Positions 53,720-62,745 of a DNA stretch of 64,000 bases are shown here, one piece after another. A model generated the notes under the pieces. The model saw only the letters and a list, made by a program, of their open reading frames with translations. It was not told the DNA's origin and searched no databases. This DNA comes from JAMXLO01 sp035492535. GTDB lineage: Bacteria; Pseudomonadota; Alphaproteobacteria; Acetobacterales; Acetobacteraceae. Where the stretch lies: NCBI GenBank assembly GCA_035492535.1, contig DATJJM010000076.1:1-64000 (forward strand), in the 5' to 3' direction. How positions within the stretch are numbered: position 1 is the stretch's first letter; each line of letters starts with the position of its first letter. Made by a program: the position numbers and the translations under genes.

Positions 53720-54391
53720 ATGGAACGCGTGACTTCGCCCATCGTCATCGCCGGTGATCCGCACGGCAACTTCACATCGATCATTCGTGCGTGCAGTGGC
53801 GAGGATCCAGGCACGCTGATCCTGCTTGGCGATTGCGAACTGCGTGTGCCGCTGCGCCAAATGCTTGGCCCGCTGTTCGCGCAGGGCTGGCGAGTGCATT
53901 GGATCCTGGGAAACAAGGACACCGAGACCGAGACAGAGTTCGATCACCTGGCGGGCGATTTCCCCGAGGGCGACATCGGCGCCAAGGTGATCGACGTTGC
54001 CGGCCTGCGCATTGCGGGCCTGGGCGGTGTGTTCAAACCGCGCATCTGGACTCCGCCCGAAACTCCCAGCTTCAGCACCCGCGCTGATTTCATGCTGAGC
54101 CTGCCCCAACGCGAGCACTGGCGCGACGGGCTGCCATTGTGGCACCGCGACTCAATCTTCCCCGAGGACTTCGCGTGCCTCGCTCAGCAGCGCTTCGACG
54201 TCCTGGTGACTCACGAAGCTCCCTCCTGCCACCGCTACGGCTTCGCGGCGATCGATCGGCTGGCGGAGGCTGGCGCCGCCCGCCTGATCGTCCATGGCCA
54301 TCACCACGAATCCTACGCCGCGAAGCTTGAGAACGGCATCGATGTCAAAGGGCTCGCCGTGGCGGAAACGTGGACGCTGGAGTTGGCGTAG
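53720..54391 (+). CDS. Calcineurin-like metallophosphoesterase
   Basis: 223 residues. Motifs in order: GDPHG at 12-16, GDCE at 37-40, GNKD at 64-67, THEAP and GHHHE near the end; the two-metal site seems complete, with Lys in place of the usual His in GNxD. GGVFKPRIWTPPETPSFS is a family-specific loop. The substrate is unknown. The start follows the antiporter stop by one base. Confidence 0.82.
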   Translation: MERVTSPIVIAGDPHGNFTSIIRACSGEDPGTLILLGDCELRVPLRQMLGPLFAQGWRVHWILGNKDTETETEFDHLAGDFPEGDIGAKVIDVAGLRIAGLGGVFKPRIWTPPETPSFSTRADFMLSLPQREHWRDGLPLWHRDSIFPEDFACLAQQRFDVLVTHEAPSCHRYGFAAIDRLAEAGAARLIVHGHHHESYAAKLENGIDVKGLAVAETWTLELA

Positions 54392-54400
54392 CGGGACGCC

Positions 54401-54919
54401 TTACTCCGCCGGCACCTTCGCCGCCTCACGCGCCTTCTGCGCTGCGATCTCCTCATCCCACGGCCCAGGGAACAGCCCCAGATTCACCACTTCCGGTGCG
54501 AACACGCTGTCCTGCCGCGGCCACTTCTCGCGTGGCAGCTCATACGACACCTCCAGTCCATTCCCGTCCGGGTCGCGGAAATAGATCCCCAGCGACAACC
54601 CATGATCGGAGATGTGGTCGAACTTCACCCCCTTCTCCTTCAACCGGTGGTACGCATCCTTCAGGTCATCCAGCGACGCCATCATGAACGCCGCGTGGTT
54701 CAGCCCCACCTGCCGCTTCAACTGGAGAGGTGCATCGTCGCCAAGCTCCATCAGCGCGATTTCGTGCGACTTCTCCTTGTCCGCCGACATGAACGCCGCG
54801 CGCCCCGGCCGGTAGTGATACGTGTGCAGCCCCAGCACATCCTCGTACCACTGCCGCGAACGCTCCGCGTTGCGCACATACAGGTTGACGTGCCCGAGAT
54901 GCGTCGGTCGATACGTCAT
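54401..54919 (-). CDS. VOC-family extradiol dioxygenase-like protein
   Basis: 172 residues with GGAGGA before the ATG. RPTHLGHVNLYVRNAERS gives the first metal His, GLNHAAFMMASLDDLKDAY the second and YFRDPDGNGLEVSYELP the Glu, the full iron triad of catechol 2,3-dioxygenase-like enzymes. It overlaps the upstream HpaB-like gene by four bases, so the two may hydroxylate and then cleave one aromatic ring. It ends the cluster. Confidence 0.83.
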   Translation of the reverse strand: MTYRPTHLGHVNLYVRNAERSRQWYEDVLGLHTYHYRPGRAAFMSADKEKSHEIALMELGDDAPLQLKRQVGLNHAAFMMASLDDLKDAYHRLKEKGVKFDHISDHGLSLGIYFRDPDGNGLEVSYELPREKWPRQDSVFAPEVVNLGLFPGPWDEEIAAQKAREAAKVPAE

Positions 54920-56373
54920 GGTGAGTCCTCCTGTTTCAGGAACGTCCGAACACGTTCCATCGCTTCGTTCTTGGGATAGATTGCCGCCAATGCCCGCGCC
55001 CGTGTCAACGGGTCGGAGGCGAAGAACCGTTCGTACAGCACCTGCCGGCTGCCGAACGAACTGCCTGCCACGTCCCACGCCAGGCGGAACAAACTCACCC
55101 GATCACGCGCGCCGATCGTGTCGGTTGCCAGGTACTGCTCAAGGTGTCCCGCCAGCGGTCCTTTGAAATCCACTTCGCTCGGCGTGATCATGAAGCTCGA
55201 CGAACCCAGCAATTGCAGGATCTCGATCATCCGCGGATACGCAGTCATGAACAGGTTGCGGGTGCTTTCGATCGTCACCGGATCGGGACACATCACTCCC
55301 CACTCATCGATCTTCGCATCCGCCTCCGCCGCGCGCATCAGCGCCCGGGTCATCGTCGTGTTCAACATCAGTTCGCCGATACGCTCTTCCGTGTGAGGCA
55401 GATGCGCACTGCCCAGCGCCTCGGTCATCACCAGCGCGATGCCCAGCACGAACTCGCACTTCGCCAGGTTCTTCGCCGCCCCCTGGTGCGACGAATGCGC
55501 CGAGTAATGCGTGCCGCTCGCCGCCCCGTTCAGCAGCGCCACATCGCCATACAGGAACACGCGATCCCACGGCACTTCGACATCGTCAAAGAACACGATG
55601 CAGTCCATCTCCTCGAAGCGCGATCCGAGCGGATGGTCGAAATGCGACCGCCCGAGGTCGAAACTGTCGCGGCACAGGAACCGCAGCCCCGGCGTGCCGC
55701 ACGGGATGGAGAACGCCAGCGCGAACGGACTGTGGTCCTCGGAATACTGCCCGAGCCGCGGCGAATACACCGCGATCTCGTCCGAGATCGGGCCCAGCGT
55801 CGCCAGCACCCGCGCGCCCTTCACCACCAGCCCGCGGCTCGTCTCCTTCACCGCTCGCAGCGCGGTGCCTTCCTCCAGCTTGTACTGCGCCGAGATATTC
55901 CGGCTGCGCTGCAGGTTGATCAGCGAGTGCGTCAGCACCAGGTCGTTCTCGCGTATATACTCGTAGTAGCGACGCATGTTGACACCGTACTCGGGCTTGC
56001 TGCGCCCCCAGTAATCCGCCGCCGCCCCCCAGGCTGCGAAGGTCACGTTCATGAAGTCGGGCGAGCGTCCCATCATGCCGCACGTGGTGCGCGCCCAGTT
56101 CAGCATCATCACCCGCCGCGCTTCCAGCTCCTCGCGCGTGCGCGGCTGAATGAACGACAGCCCCACAGGGTCGCCCGTCGTCGGCGACGTGTAGGTCATC
56201 TGTTCCCGCAGCTTCGGATCGCACTGCATGTCATAGAGCGACGCGATCGCCTGCGCGCCTCGCGCCAGACCGGGATGCGTCGTCACATCCTTGACGCGCT
56301 CACCGCCGATCCAGACTTCGCGTTCCTGCTCCCGCAGCCCCTTCAGGTATTGGCGTCCCGTGCGAGCCGGCAT
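54916..56373 (-). CDS. 4-hydroxyphenylacetate 3-monooxygenase (HpaB) family flavin monooxygenase
   Basis: 485 residues. MPARTGRQYLKGLREQEREV, then SFIQPRTREELEARR and DFMNVTFAAWGAAADYWG, follow the HpaB large-component pattern; PWDRVFLYGDVALLN is also conserved. Such enzymes use FADH2 supplied by a separate reductase to ortho-hydroxylate phenols. No HpaC-type reductase is in the window. It is coupled to the VOC dioxygenase gene. True substrate unknown. Confidence 0.86.
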   Translation of the reverse strand: MPARTGRQYLKGLREQEREVWIGGERVKDVTTHPGLARGAQAIASLYDMQCDPKLREQMTYTSPTTGDPVGLSFIQPRTREELEARRVMMLNWARTTCGMMGRSPDFMNVTFAAWGAAADYWGRSKPEYGVNMRRYYEYIRENDLVLTHSLINLQRSRNISAQYKLEEGTALRAVKETSRGLVVKGARVLATLGPISDEIAVYSPRLGQYSEDHSPFALAFSIPCGTPGLRFLCRDSFDLGRSHFDHPLGSRFEEMDCIVFFDDVEVPWDRVFLYGDVALLNGAASGTHYSAHSSHQGAAKNLAKCEFVLGIALVMTEALGSAHLPHTEERIGELMLNTTMTRALMRAAEADAKIDEWGVMCPDPVTIESTRNLFMTAYPRMIEILQLLGSSSFMITPSEVDFKGPLAGHLEQYLATDTIGARDRVSLFRLAWDVAGSSFGSRQVLYERFFASDPLTRARALAAIYPKNEAMERVRTFLKQEDSP

Positions 56374-56410
56374 GGCGCATCTCCTTGTTGCCGCCCGCAG
56401 CCTACAACTT

Positions 56411-56444
56411 CCTCCTCCCCTCGCGGGAGGGGGTCAGGGGAAGG
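56411..56444. repeat. Intergenic GC-rich palindromic element
   Basis: CTCCC-CTCGC-GGGAG forms a stem-loop flanked by further C- and G-rich tracts, just beyond the stop of the minus-strand LLM gene (56434). It has the look of a dispersed intergenic palindromic repeat and may also act as a terminator between the LLM and HpaB genes. Confidence 0.5.
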
Positions 56445-57480
56445 GGGCAAACCCGACGAACCGATGCGGAATCCGCCTGATGTCGGCCAACACTTCGCGC
56501 CGCAGCCCCACCGGCGCTGCCTCGGGAAACTCCAGATCGATCGAGTCCGCCACCCCGCCGTAGCGCTGCTCGATCGCTCCGGCGATCTCGGAATACGTCC
56601 CGCACGCGGCAAAGATCCGCACCACGTCATCCGACACCAGAGCGCCCATCTCGCCCCAGCGCCCCTCCACCGACATCCGGTGCAGCTTCTGCCCCAGTTC
56701 CTCCAGCCCATGCAGCGCCAGGATCGGCATATACGTTCGTGTCGATCCATAGAACCCGATCCGCCGCCGGGCCGCCTCCATCCCCGCGGCCACCGTCGCC
56801 TCATCGGGACCCGTCACCACGAATCCCCCGCCATGAACATCGAAATGCTCGCGCGCCACGCCGCCACGCTGCCGCCCGGTCTCGATCTGCGGCAGGCAAA
56901 CCTGCTCTAGGTACTTGCGCGAGCACAGTGGATGCAGCCGTACCCCATCCGCCACCTGCCCCGCCACGCGCAGCATCGCCTCACCCACCGCCGCGATCGT
57001 CACCGGCACCATCGGCAACCCCGTCGGTTCCGGCGAGAAATCCGGTGTCATCAAGGTCAGCGTGTAATGCTCGCTGCGGAAGTCGAGCTTCCCGCGTGTC
57101 TCCCAGCACTGCCACACCGCGCGCAACGCCCGCACATAGTCGCGCAGCCGAGGCGCCGGTGCGGTCCACGCAATCCCGAACCGTCGCTCGTTGTGCCCTT
57201 TCACCTGGCTGCCCAGACCCAGCACGAACCGCCCCCCGGAGTTCGCCTGTAGATCCCACGCCTGCGATGCCAGCACCGTCGGGCTGCGCGGAAACGCCAC
57301 CGCCACGGATGGCGTCAACTCCACCCGTTGCGTTGCTGTCGTCGCGATGGCGAGCGGGGCAAACACGTCGTGCCCCAACTCGACCGTCATGACCGCGTCG
57401 AATCCAGCCGCTTCGGCATCCCGCGCCGCCTGGGCTGTGGCGGCCCAGTCCTGCATCGGGAGGCGAGTGAAGACGCGCAT
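56434..57480 (-). CDS. LLM-class flavin-dependent oxidoreductase
   Basis: 348 residues. MRVFTRLPMQDWAATAQAAR and FDAVMTVELGHDVFAPLAIA, then ANSGGRFVLGLGSQVKGHNE and VTIAAVGEAMLRVAGQVADG, are bacterial-luciferase-like (F420 or FMN) barrel features. It is closest in style to the LLM TIGR03617-type enzymes. It lies between two palindromic repeats in the flavoenzyme cluster. The cofactor and substrate are unknown. Confidence 0.85.
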   Translation of the reverse strand: MRVFTRLPMQDWAATAQAARDAEAAGFDAVMTVELGHDVFAPLAIATTATQRVELTPSVAVAFPRSPTVLASQAWDLQANSGGRFVLGLGSQVKGHNERRFGIAWTAPAPRLRDYVRALRAVWQCWETRGKLDFRSEHYTLTLMTPDFSPEPTGLPMVPVTIAAVGEAMLRVAGQVADGVRLHPLCSRKYLEQVCLPQIETGRQRGGVAREHFDVHGGGFVVTGPDEATVAAGMEAARRRIGFYGSTRTYMPILALHGLEELGQKLHRMSVEGRWGEMGALVSDDVVRIFAACGTYSEIAGAIEQRYGGVADSIDLEFPEAAPVGLRREVLADIRRIPHRFVGFAPFP

Positions 57481-57490
57481 TCTCCTACCC

Positions 57491-57556
57491 CGTCATCGCA
57501 GGGAGCATAGCAGCGAAGCAATCCCGAACGAGATTGCCTCGCTCCGCTCGCGACGA
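57491..57556. repeat. Intergenic palindromic element (second type)
   Basis: CGTCATCGCAGGGAGC...AGCGAAGCAATC and GATTGCCTCGCTCCGC...CGACG pair as an imperfect inverted repeat of about 66 bases. The motif family around AGCGAAGCAATC/GATTGCxTCGCT is a common dispersed repeat style in alphaproteobacterial genomes. It separates the LLM gene from the ketopantoate-reductase-like gene. Confidence 0.55.
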
Positions 57557-57563
57557 CATCAGG

Positions 57564-58625
57564 CTAGTTCAGCCGCAGATCCGTGATGTGCTTCGGATCA
57601 GGCTTCAGCTCGCCTTTCTCCACCCGCTTCACAATATCGGTCAGCACCACATTGGCAGGCGTCGCAATGCCGATCTCGTCACCCTTCTTCGCCACGAACC
57701 CGTTGAGGAACTCGATCTCCGTCCGCCGTCCCTTCACCATGTCCTGACCCATCGAGGGCCGATGCTCGCCGCCGCCCTTGCTCACCTCTCCAAGCCGGTG
57801 CTCGTCGTACACCCGGGTCGCCGATGCATCGCCCTCGCCCGCCTTCGCGATGATCTCGGGATCGAGATGCAGGATTTCCTCGAGCTCGTATCCCAGCGCC
57901 TGGCCCACACGGATCGCCTCGCTGCCCAGCCGCGACGAGAATCGCCGGATCGAGTCGTTCTGGACCATCTCCTTGCCGAGCATCCCGGTGCACGCCGACA
58001 AGCCATTGCCCATCACGTTGGTCACCAGCTTCGACCACCGCTCGCCCCAGATGTTCTCCGTCACCAGCGCGCTGTCCGCCAGCGCAACCAGCCGGCAGAT
58101 TTCCTTGACGCGATCGGTGACCCGTCCATGCACCTCGCCGGTGCGGAACACGGTATGCTTCGTCCCGCTCTTGCCGGCAGCGCGCCGCACATGCCCCGGC
58201 TCGCACAAATCGACGGTGATCGAGCTTGCGATGCACCCCACCGTCTTCCCCCAGCCCACCACGCCGGCGATCGTCTCTTCGTTCATGCAGTTCTGCAGCG
58301 AAACGATAAAGCCGCCCGGCGCCAGGTACTGGCTGATCAGCGTCGCCGCCCACTCGGTGTCGTACGACTTCATGCAGACGAACGCGATATCGATCGGCTT
58401 TTCCTTGGCAAGCTGCTGCGCATCCGTGACATGCATCGCGCGCACCTTCACGGTGAACTCCGGCACGTCGCGGATATGGCTGATCTTCAGCCCGTCACGC
58501 TGCATCTTCTCGACATGCGCCGGCCAGGGATCGATGAACGTCACGTCCTCGCCCGCCTGTGCCATATGCGCGCCGGCATAGCCGCCCACCGCGCCGACAC
58601 CCATGAATGCGATCTTGTTACCCAT
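57564..58625 (-). CDS. 2-dehydropantoate 2-reductase (ApbA/PanE) family protein
   Basis: 353 residues. GVGAVGGYAGAHMAQAG is the NADPH-binding loop; CMKSYDTEWAATLISQ and SLQNCMNEETIAGVVG match the N-terminal domain; WSKLVTNVMGNGLSACTG and GRRTEIEFLNGFVAKKG match the C-terminal domain. The protein is about 50 residues longer than typical PanE. Its place in a flavoenzyme cluster suggests a 2-hydroxy/2-oxo-acid reductase in that pathway rather than pantothenate synthesis. Confidence 0.82.
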   Translation of the reverse strand: MGNKIAFMGVGAVGGYAGAHMAQAGEDVTFIDPWPAHVEKMQRDGLKISHIRDVPEFTVKVRAMHVTDAQQLAKEKPIDIAFVCMKSYDTEWAATLISQYLAPGGFIVSLQNCMNEETIAGVVGWGKTVGCIASSITVDLCEPGHVRRAAGKSGTKHTVFRTGEVHGRVTDRVKEICRLVALADSALVTENIWGERWSKLVTNVMGNGLSACTGMLGKEMVQNDSIRRFSSRLGSEAIRVGQALGYELEEILHLDPEIIAKAGEGDASATRVYDEHRLGEVSKGGGEHRPSMGQDMVKGRRTEIEFLNGFVAKKGDEIGIATPANVVLTDIVKRVEKGELKPDPKHITDLRLN

Positions 58626-58634
58626 CGTTTCCTC

Positions 58635-58937
58635 CTACCCGGTCACCTCGATAACCTCGCGCGTTCGCGTGACGCTTGTGCCCCACCGCGCATCGAACTC
58701 CGCAATCAGCTGCTTGATCGCAGGCGAAGACCCGATCGCCTCCGCCGCCGCCACATCCGCAAACTCATAGAACGCGTAGTGCACGGAAGGCTCGGTGCGG
58801 CTCCAGCCTCGCCAGCCACGCTTCGCGGCAAACGCCTTCACCGCGTCCGGCAGATGCTCCGTGCGATACCAGGTATCGAAGTCGCGCCGCGCCGCCTCGG
58901 GCACCACCGCGCGCACCACCAGATAAGCCGACATCAT
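58635..58937 (-). CDS. Small dimeric alpha/beta-barrel (EthD/ABM-like) protein
   Basis: 100 residues (a start at 58934 loses one Met). AYLVVRAVVPEAARRDFDTW and YRTEHLPDAVKAF, with HYAFYEFADVAAAEAIGSS, look like the ferredoxin-like fold of EthD or antibiotic-biosynthesis-monooxygenase families. Such proteins are often small isomerases or accessory enzymes in degradative operons. It overlaps the upstream LLM gene by four bases. Confidence 0.65.
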   Translation of the reverse strand: MMSAYLVVRAVVPEAARRDFDTWYRTEHLPDAVKAFAAKRGWRGWSRTEPSVHYAFYEFADVAAAEAIGSSPAIKQLIAEFDARWGTSVTRTREVIEVTG

Positions 58938-60073
58938 TCCTCCCGGCGCAGGCCCAGCCGCGCGAGCCGCGGCAGCACTTCCTGCACGAAGAAGGGAATT
59001 TCCTTCAGGTAGTCGAGGAACGCAACCGAAGTGCCCGCCAGCCCCAGCTCGCTCATCTGTACCATATCAGCAACGATGTCGTCCGGCGTGCCCACCAGTG
59101 GACACGCGCCGGGATACGTCCCGTCATACCGCTTGCCGCTTTTGCGCATGAACCGGTTCACCAGGGGGCGACGGATCTCGTTCCCCGCCGCATCCTTCAC
59201 CACCGGCCCTCGCTGCCGCCGGTAGTATGCCTGGCCATCAGCGTCCGCCATCTCTTCCGCGAAGTAGTGGTAAAAATCCTCCGCCTCGCGCCGCGTCGGC
59301 CGGCACACCACATGCGACATCGTATACACATCGACCCGCCGGCCGTAGCGCCCGACATGTGCCGCGATATCGGCCAGCAGCGCCGGTGCCTGGTCCAGTT
59401 CGCTCATCGTGGTGAACAGCACGTCCGCCGTCTGCGCGGCAAAATCGCGTCCCTTCGGCGAAAACCCCGCAGACATCACCGCCGGCCATGGCCGCTGCAC
59501 CGACACCGGATCGGTCTGCAATCGTTTCAGCTGAAAGAACTCGCCATCCCAGTCGAACTCCGGCCCACCCCGCAGCATACGGGACCACACGCGAAACCAC
59601 TCCAGCCCATGCTCGTACCGATGCTCCTGGTCGATCGTGACGCCATGCAGATCGAACTCTTCCTGGTTCCACCCACAGACTATGTTCAGCCCTGCCCGCC
59701 CATGCGTTACATGGTCGATGGTCGCGATCGCCTTCGCGCCGAACGCCGGTGTCACCAGTGGCACGTGCACGGTGGAGAAGATCGCGATCCGCTTCGTAAG
59801 CGCCCCCAGGGCCGCGCCATGCGTCAAAGTCTCGAACGAGCGTCCGTAGATATTGGCCTTCCCCTGATAGCCACGCCACTTCGCCACCGGCAGGATGAAC
59901 TCCAGCCCCGCCTCATCGGCGATCTGCGTCATCGCGACGATATCGTCCCAGTCCGCGTGCCACCGCTCCGGCGCCAGCGACATTGTCAGCCCGCCATCGC
60001 AATTGGCACTGAACACGCCCAGCTTGAAGCGGTTCGGCCCGAACAGAGGGTTGTTGGCGCGCGACGGATCCAT
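58934..60073 (-). CDS. LLM-class FMNH2-dependent monooxygenase (RutA/SfnG/SsuD-like)
   Basis: 379 residues. FKLGVFSANCDGGLTMSLAP and IADEAGLEFILPVAKWRGY, TIDHVTHGRAGLNIVCGWN and EFDWDGEFFQLKRLQTDP are the patterns of RutA, SsuD and dimethylsulfone monooxygenases. They use reduced FMN from a separate reductase. It heads the likely pathway transcription unit with the EthD-like and PanE-like genes. Confidence 0.85.
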   Translation of the reverse strand: MDPSRANNPLFGPNRFKLGVFSANCDGGLTMSLAPERWHADWDDIVAMTQIADEAGLEFILPVAKWRGYQGKANIYGRSFETLTHGAALGALTKRIAIFSTVHVPLVTPAFGAKAIATIDHVTHGRAGLNIVCGWNQEEFDLHGVTIDQEHRYEHGLEWFRVWSRMLRGGPEFDWDGEFFQLKRLQTDPVSVQRPWPAVMSAGFSPKGRDFAAQTADVLFTTMSELDQAPALLADIAAHVGRYGRRVDVYTMSHVVCRPTRREAEDFYHYFAEEMADADGQAYYRRQRGPVVKDAAGNEIRRPLVNRFMRKSGKRYDGTYPGACPLVGTPDDIVADMVQMSELGLAGTSVAFLDYLKEIPFFVQEVLPRLARLGLRREE

Positions 60074-60076
60074 GAC

Positions 60077-61573
60077 CTACGGCCTGTGCGGCAACCGCGC
60101 GAGGTTGGCAAGTATTGCCGCCCGCTCGGGAGAATCCTGATACGCTTGCACCAACGCTTCCGCTTCACCCACCGCGGCGCCCACATCGCACCCATGCGAG
60201 GCCAGCCATTGCAGCGCCACCAGCGGCGCATCGCCTCCCATCTGCTGCAACAACACGCTGTATGGCCGGGGGTCATCCTCCGCCGGTCGTACCACCGCCG
60301 TCAGCGCCGTATATACAACCGGCAACGCGGCACCACACAGTGTCGGCGTTGCGTCCAGGTCCAGCGCAGGCAGCGCACGCAGGACCATCACTGCGACATC
60401 CTGATGCAGCAACCCACTCGCCTGGTCGGTGCGTCCTGCCACCTGCCGTGCCTCAGCCAAGGCCCGCTCGCGCAATGTCGGCACCTCGGCCACATTCAGC
60501 CACGCCATCAGCGGCGCCTGAGGCACCATCATGCCAAACTGAGCCGGATCCTGCACCACCGCCCAGCCCAGCTCCCTGGGATTGCGATACTCACCCAGGC
60601 TGACCACGTCGAAACTTGTATCGCGGTATGCCGCTGCCATTGTCTCCCACATCTGCGCCTCCGCCTCGCAGGGACAGCCATACCCGACAAGCCATTGGAT
60701 CGCGCTCAGCGCGCCCGCCACGGCGTCAGCGACATCCGAATAAGGCTTCGAGTTGGGCGATGACAGCACCAGCGGCTGTACGCGCCGCCGTAAGACAGCG
60801 CGCGCCTTGTCGCAGATCGCCTGTGTCGGTCGCAAGTTCAGCGACCCGAGATAGCGCAGGGGGAAATCGTCGCGATCGAGCATGACCTGCGCATCGTCCT
60901 GCCGCTGCTCCAGCGAGCGGATTCGGGCCAGCGCCCGATCAACGTCGATTCGATTGCGCGTGTCCAGGAACCGCATCCACTCCCACAGCGGCGCATGCGG
61001 GTTCATCGCCGCCAGGTCTGCCAACCATTTCGCCTGCTCATCCGCCGCATGCTGGATGGCGCGATCACGCACCAGCGAGAGTGGCCACATGGCAACGCAA
61101 AGCAAAAGTGTGAGTCCGCATACACCGCCAACTGCGACAGGCGCCGCCACCACCGCCCGCCATGAAGGCAGCAGTGTCCAGAACGCAAATGCTGCCACGG
61201 CAGGCGGCACCACGGCGGGCACCACGATCGGCCACAGGAACGGCGCGGTGGCGCGGTCGGCCAGGAGCCCGAGCGCGACACCGGCAGCAACACCCGACAC
61301 CGGCACCAGCACCGCCGCTGCTGCGACACCCCGCCACGGCATCACTCCTCCCAGACCCGTCACGACAAGCAGTATGAGCAACAGTATCCACACCAGGATG
61401 ACCTCGAACCCGGCGAACGCCTGCTCCAGCCCGTTCCCCGCAGGATCGCTGTCGCCCAGGCTGCTGAGCGTCGAAATCAGCGCTATCCAGGCAATCACGA
61501 TCAACAGACTCAAGACGATCGCCGTGACGACTGCGCCACTGGACGGCCTATGTGTCACCTGGGTCTGGTTCAC
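60077..61573 (-). CDS. Uncharacterised membrane protein, 498 aa
   Basis: Four hydrophobic helices lie in the first ~175 residues (near 15-37, 55-78, 83-107, 112-130 and possibly 140-165), followed by a ~320-residue soluble, alpha-helical region. That region has repeat-like blocks such as ALSAIQWLVGYGCPCEAEAQ and APLVALQWLASHGCDVGAAV, both with a W-L-x-x-x-G-C core, that resemble helical-repeat (ankyrin- or HEAT-like) units. No known family was recognised. It overlaps rlmI by four bases. Confidence 0.6.
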   Translation of the reverse strand: MNQTQVTHRPSSGAVVTAIVLSLLIVIAWIALISTLSSLGDSDPAGNGLEQAFAGFEVILVWILLLILLVVTGLGGVMPWRGVAAAAVLVPVSGVAAGVALGLLADRATAPFLWPIVVPAVVPPAVAAFAFWTLLPSWRAVVAAPVAVGGVCGLTLLLCVAMWPLSLVRDRAIQHAADEQAKWLADLAAMNPHAPLWEWMRFLDTRNRIDVDRALARIRSLEQRQDDAQVMLDRDDFPLRYLGSLNLRPTQAICDKARAVLRRRVQPLVLSSPNSKPYSDVADAVAGALSAIQWLVGYGCPCEAEAQMWETMAAAYRDTSFDVVSLGEYRNPRELGWAVVQDPAQFGMMVPQAPLMAWLNVAEVPTLRERALAEARQVAGRTDQASGLLHQDVAVMVLRALPALDLDATPTLCGAALPVVYTALTAVVRPAEDDPRPYSVLLQQMGGDAPLVALQWLASHGCDVGAAVGEAEALVQAYQDSPERAAILANLARLPHRP

Positions 61574-62745
61574 AGCACGTGGATCAATTGCGCCTTCAGA
61601 TACGCGGTCTCAGACAGATGCGGATGCACCGGATGGTCCGGCCCGGCAGCGCCCGTATACACAATCCGCGCCTCCCGCCGCGCCCGATGCAGCCCGAATG
61701 CGATCTGCGCACTCCACGCCTCGAGCGGCGCGTGATGGCTGCACGACGCGACGAACAGGAACCCGCCCGGCGCCACCAGAGGCGCCGCCATCCGTGCCAT
61801 CCGTCCATACGCCCGCAGCCCCGCCTCGGCATCCTTCCGGGACCGAGCGAACGCCGGCGGATCGCACACCACGAGGTCGAACCGTTCCCCCGCCAACTCC
61901 CCCATCACCTCGAACGCATCGCCGCGCCGCACGCGCACCCGTTCCGCCACGGCATTCAGCGCCGCCGCCTGTTCCGCTCGGGCCAACGCCGACGCACTGC
62001 TGTCCACCAGCAACACCTCCCGCGCTCCCGCCGCCGCACAGCGCACTCCGAACGCACCCACATGGCTGAACACATCCAGCACCCGCGCATCCTGTGCCAA
62101 TGCCGCTACCCGATCGCGGTTCGGCCGCTGATCGTAGAACCAGCCAGTCTTCTGCCCCTCCATCGGATCAACCGGGAACCGCACGCCGCCTTCCACGACC
62201 TCGGCCCGCGCATCCTCGCCGAACAGCAGCGCAACCTCCTCGGGAAGCCCCTCCTGCCGCCGCGCGCCAGAATCATTCCGCGCCACCACCGCCCGCAGCG
62301 GCAGCAGGCCCGTCAGGGCCTCCACGATCAACGGCGTCAGCCGGTCCATCCCTGCCGTGTTCGCCTGGATCACCGCCACGTCGTCGTACCGATCGATCAC
62401 CAGTCCCGGCAGGCGGTCGGCCTCGGCATGCACCAGCCGATGGAACGGCGTGTCGCAAACGCGCTCCCGCAGCGAGATCGCCTCGCGCAGCCGCCCTGAC
62501 AGCCACGCTGCATCGATCACGGCGGCCGGATCGCGATCCAGCAGGCGCGCCGCGATCAAACTGTGTGGATTGAACATGAACGTGCCGAAGCGGGCACCAT
62601 CATCGCCTTCGATGCGTACCAGCCCGCCCGGCGGCATCTGCCGATATTCGGGCTTCATTTCGATCTCGTTGGAGAACACCCAGGGCGAGCCAGCCCGCAG
62701 CCGCCGCCCTTGCCCTGCCTTCAACCGCAATACCGGACGATCCAA
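61570..62745 (-). CDS. rlmI: 23S rRNA (cytosine1962-C5)-methyltransferase RlmI-like
   Basis: 391 residues. The N-terminal PUA domain is LKAGQGRRLRAGSPWVFSNE; a middle domain includes DRLPGLVIDRYDDVAVIQAN; the SAM domain has LDVFSHVGAFGVRCAAAGA and VCDPPAFARSRKD, and SCSHHAPLE near the end. It matches the RlmI/YccW class I family in order and length. Confidence 0.9.
   Translation of the reverse strand: MDRPVLRLKAGQGRRLRAGSPWVFSNEIEMKPEYRQMPPGGLVRIEGDDGARFGTFMFNPHSLIAARLLDRDPAAVIDAAWLSGRLREAISLRERVCDTPFHRLVHAEADRLPGLVIDRYDDVAVIQANTAGMDRLTPLIVEALTGLLPLRAVVARNDSGARRQEGLPEEVALLFGEDARAEVVEGGVRFPVDPMEGQKTGWFYDQRPNRDRVAALAQDARVLDVFSHVGAFGVRCAAAGAREVLLVDSSASALARAEQAAALNAVAERVRVRRGDAFEVMGELAGERFDLVVCDPPAFARSRKDAEAGLRAYGRMARMAAPLVAPGGFLFVASCSHHAPLEAWSAQIAFGLHRARREARIVYTGAAGPDHPVHPHLSETAYLKAQLIHVL

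Noticed and set aside
55144..56910. 588-codon open frame on the plus strand
   Set aside because: Antisense to the HpaB-like and LLM genes; Arg/His-rich without any domain, so it is a shadow.
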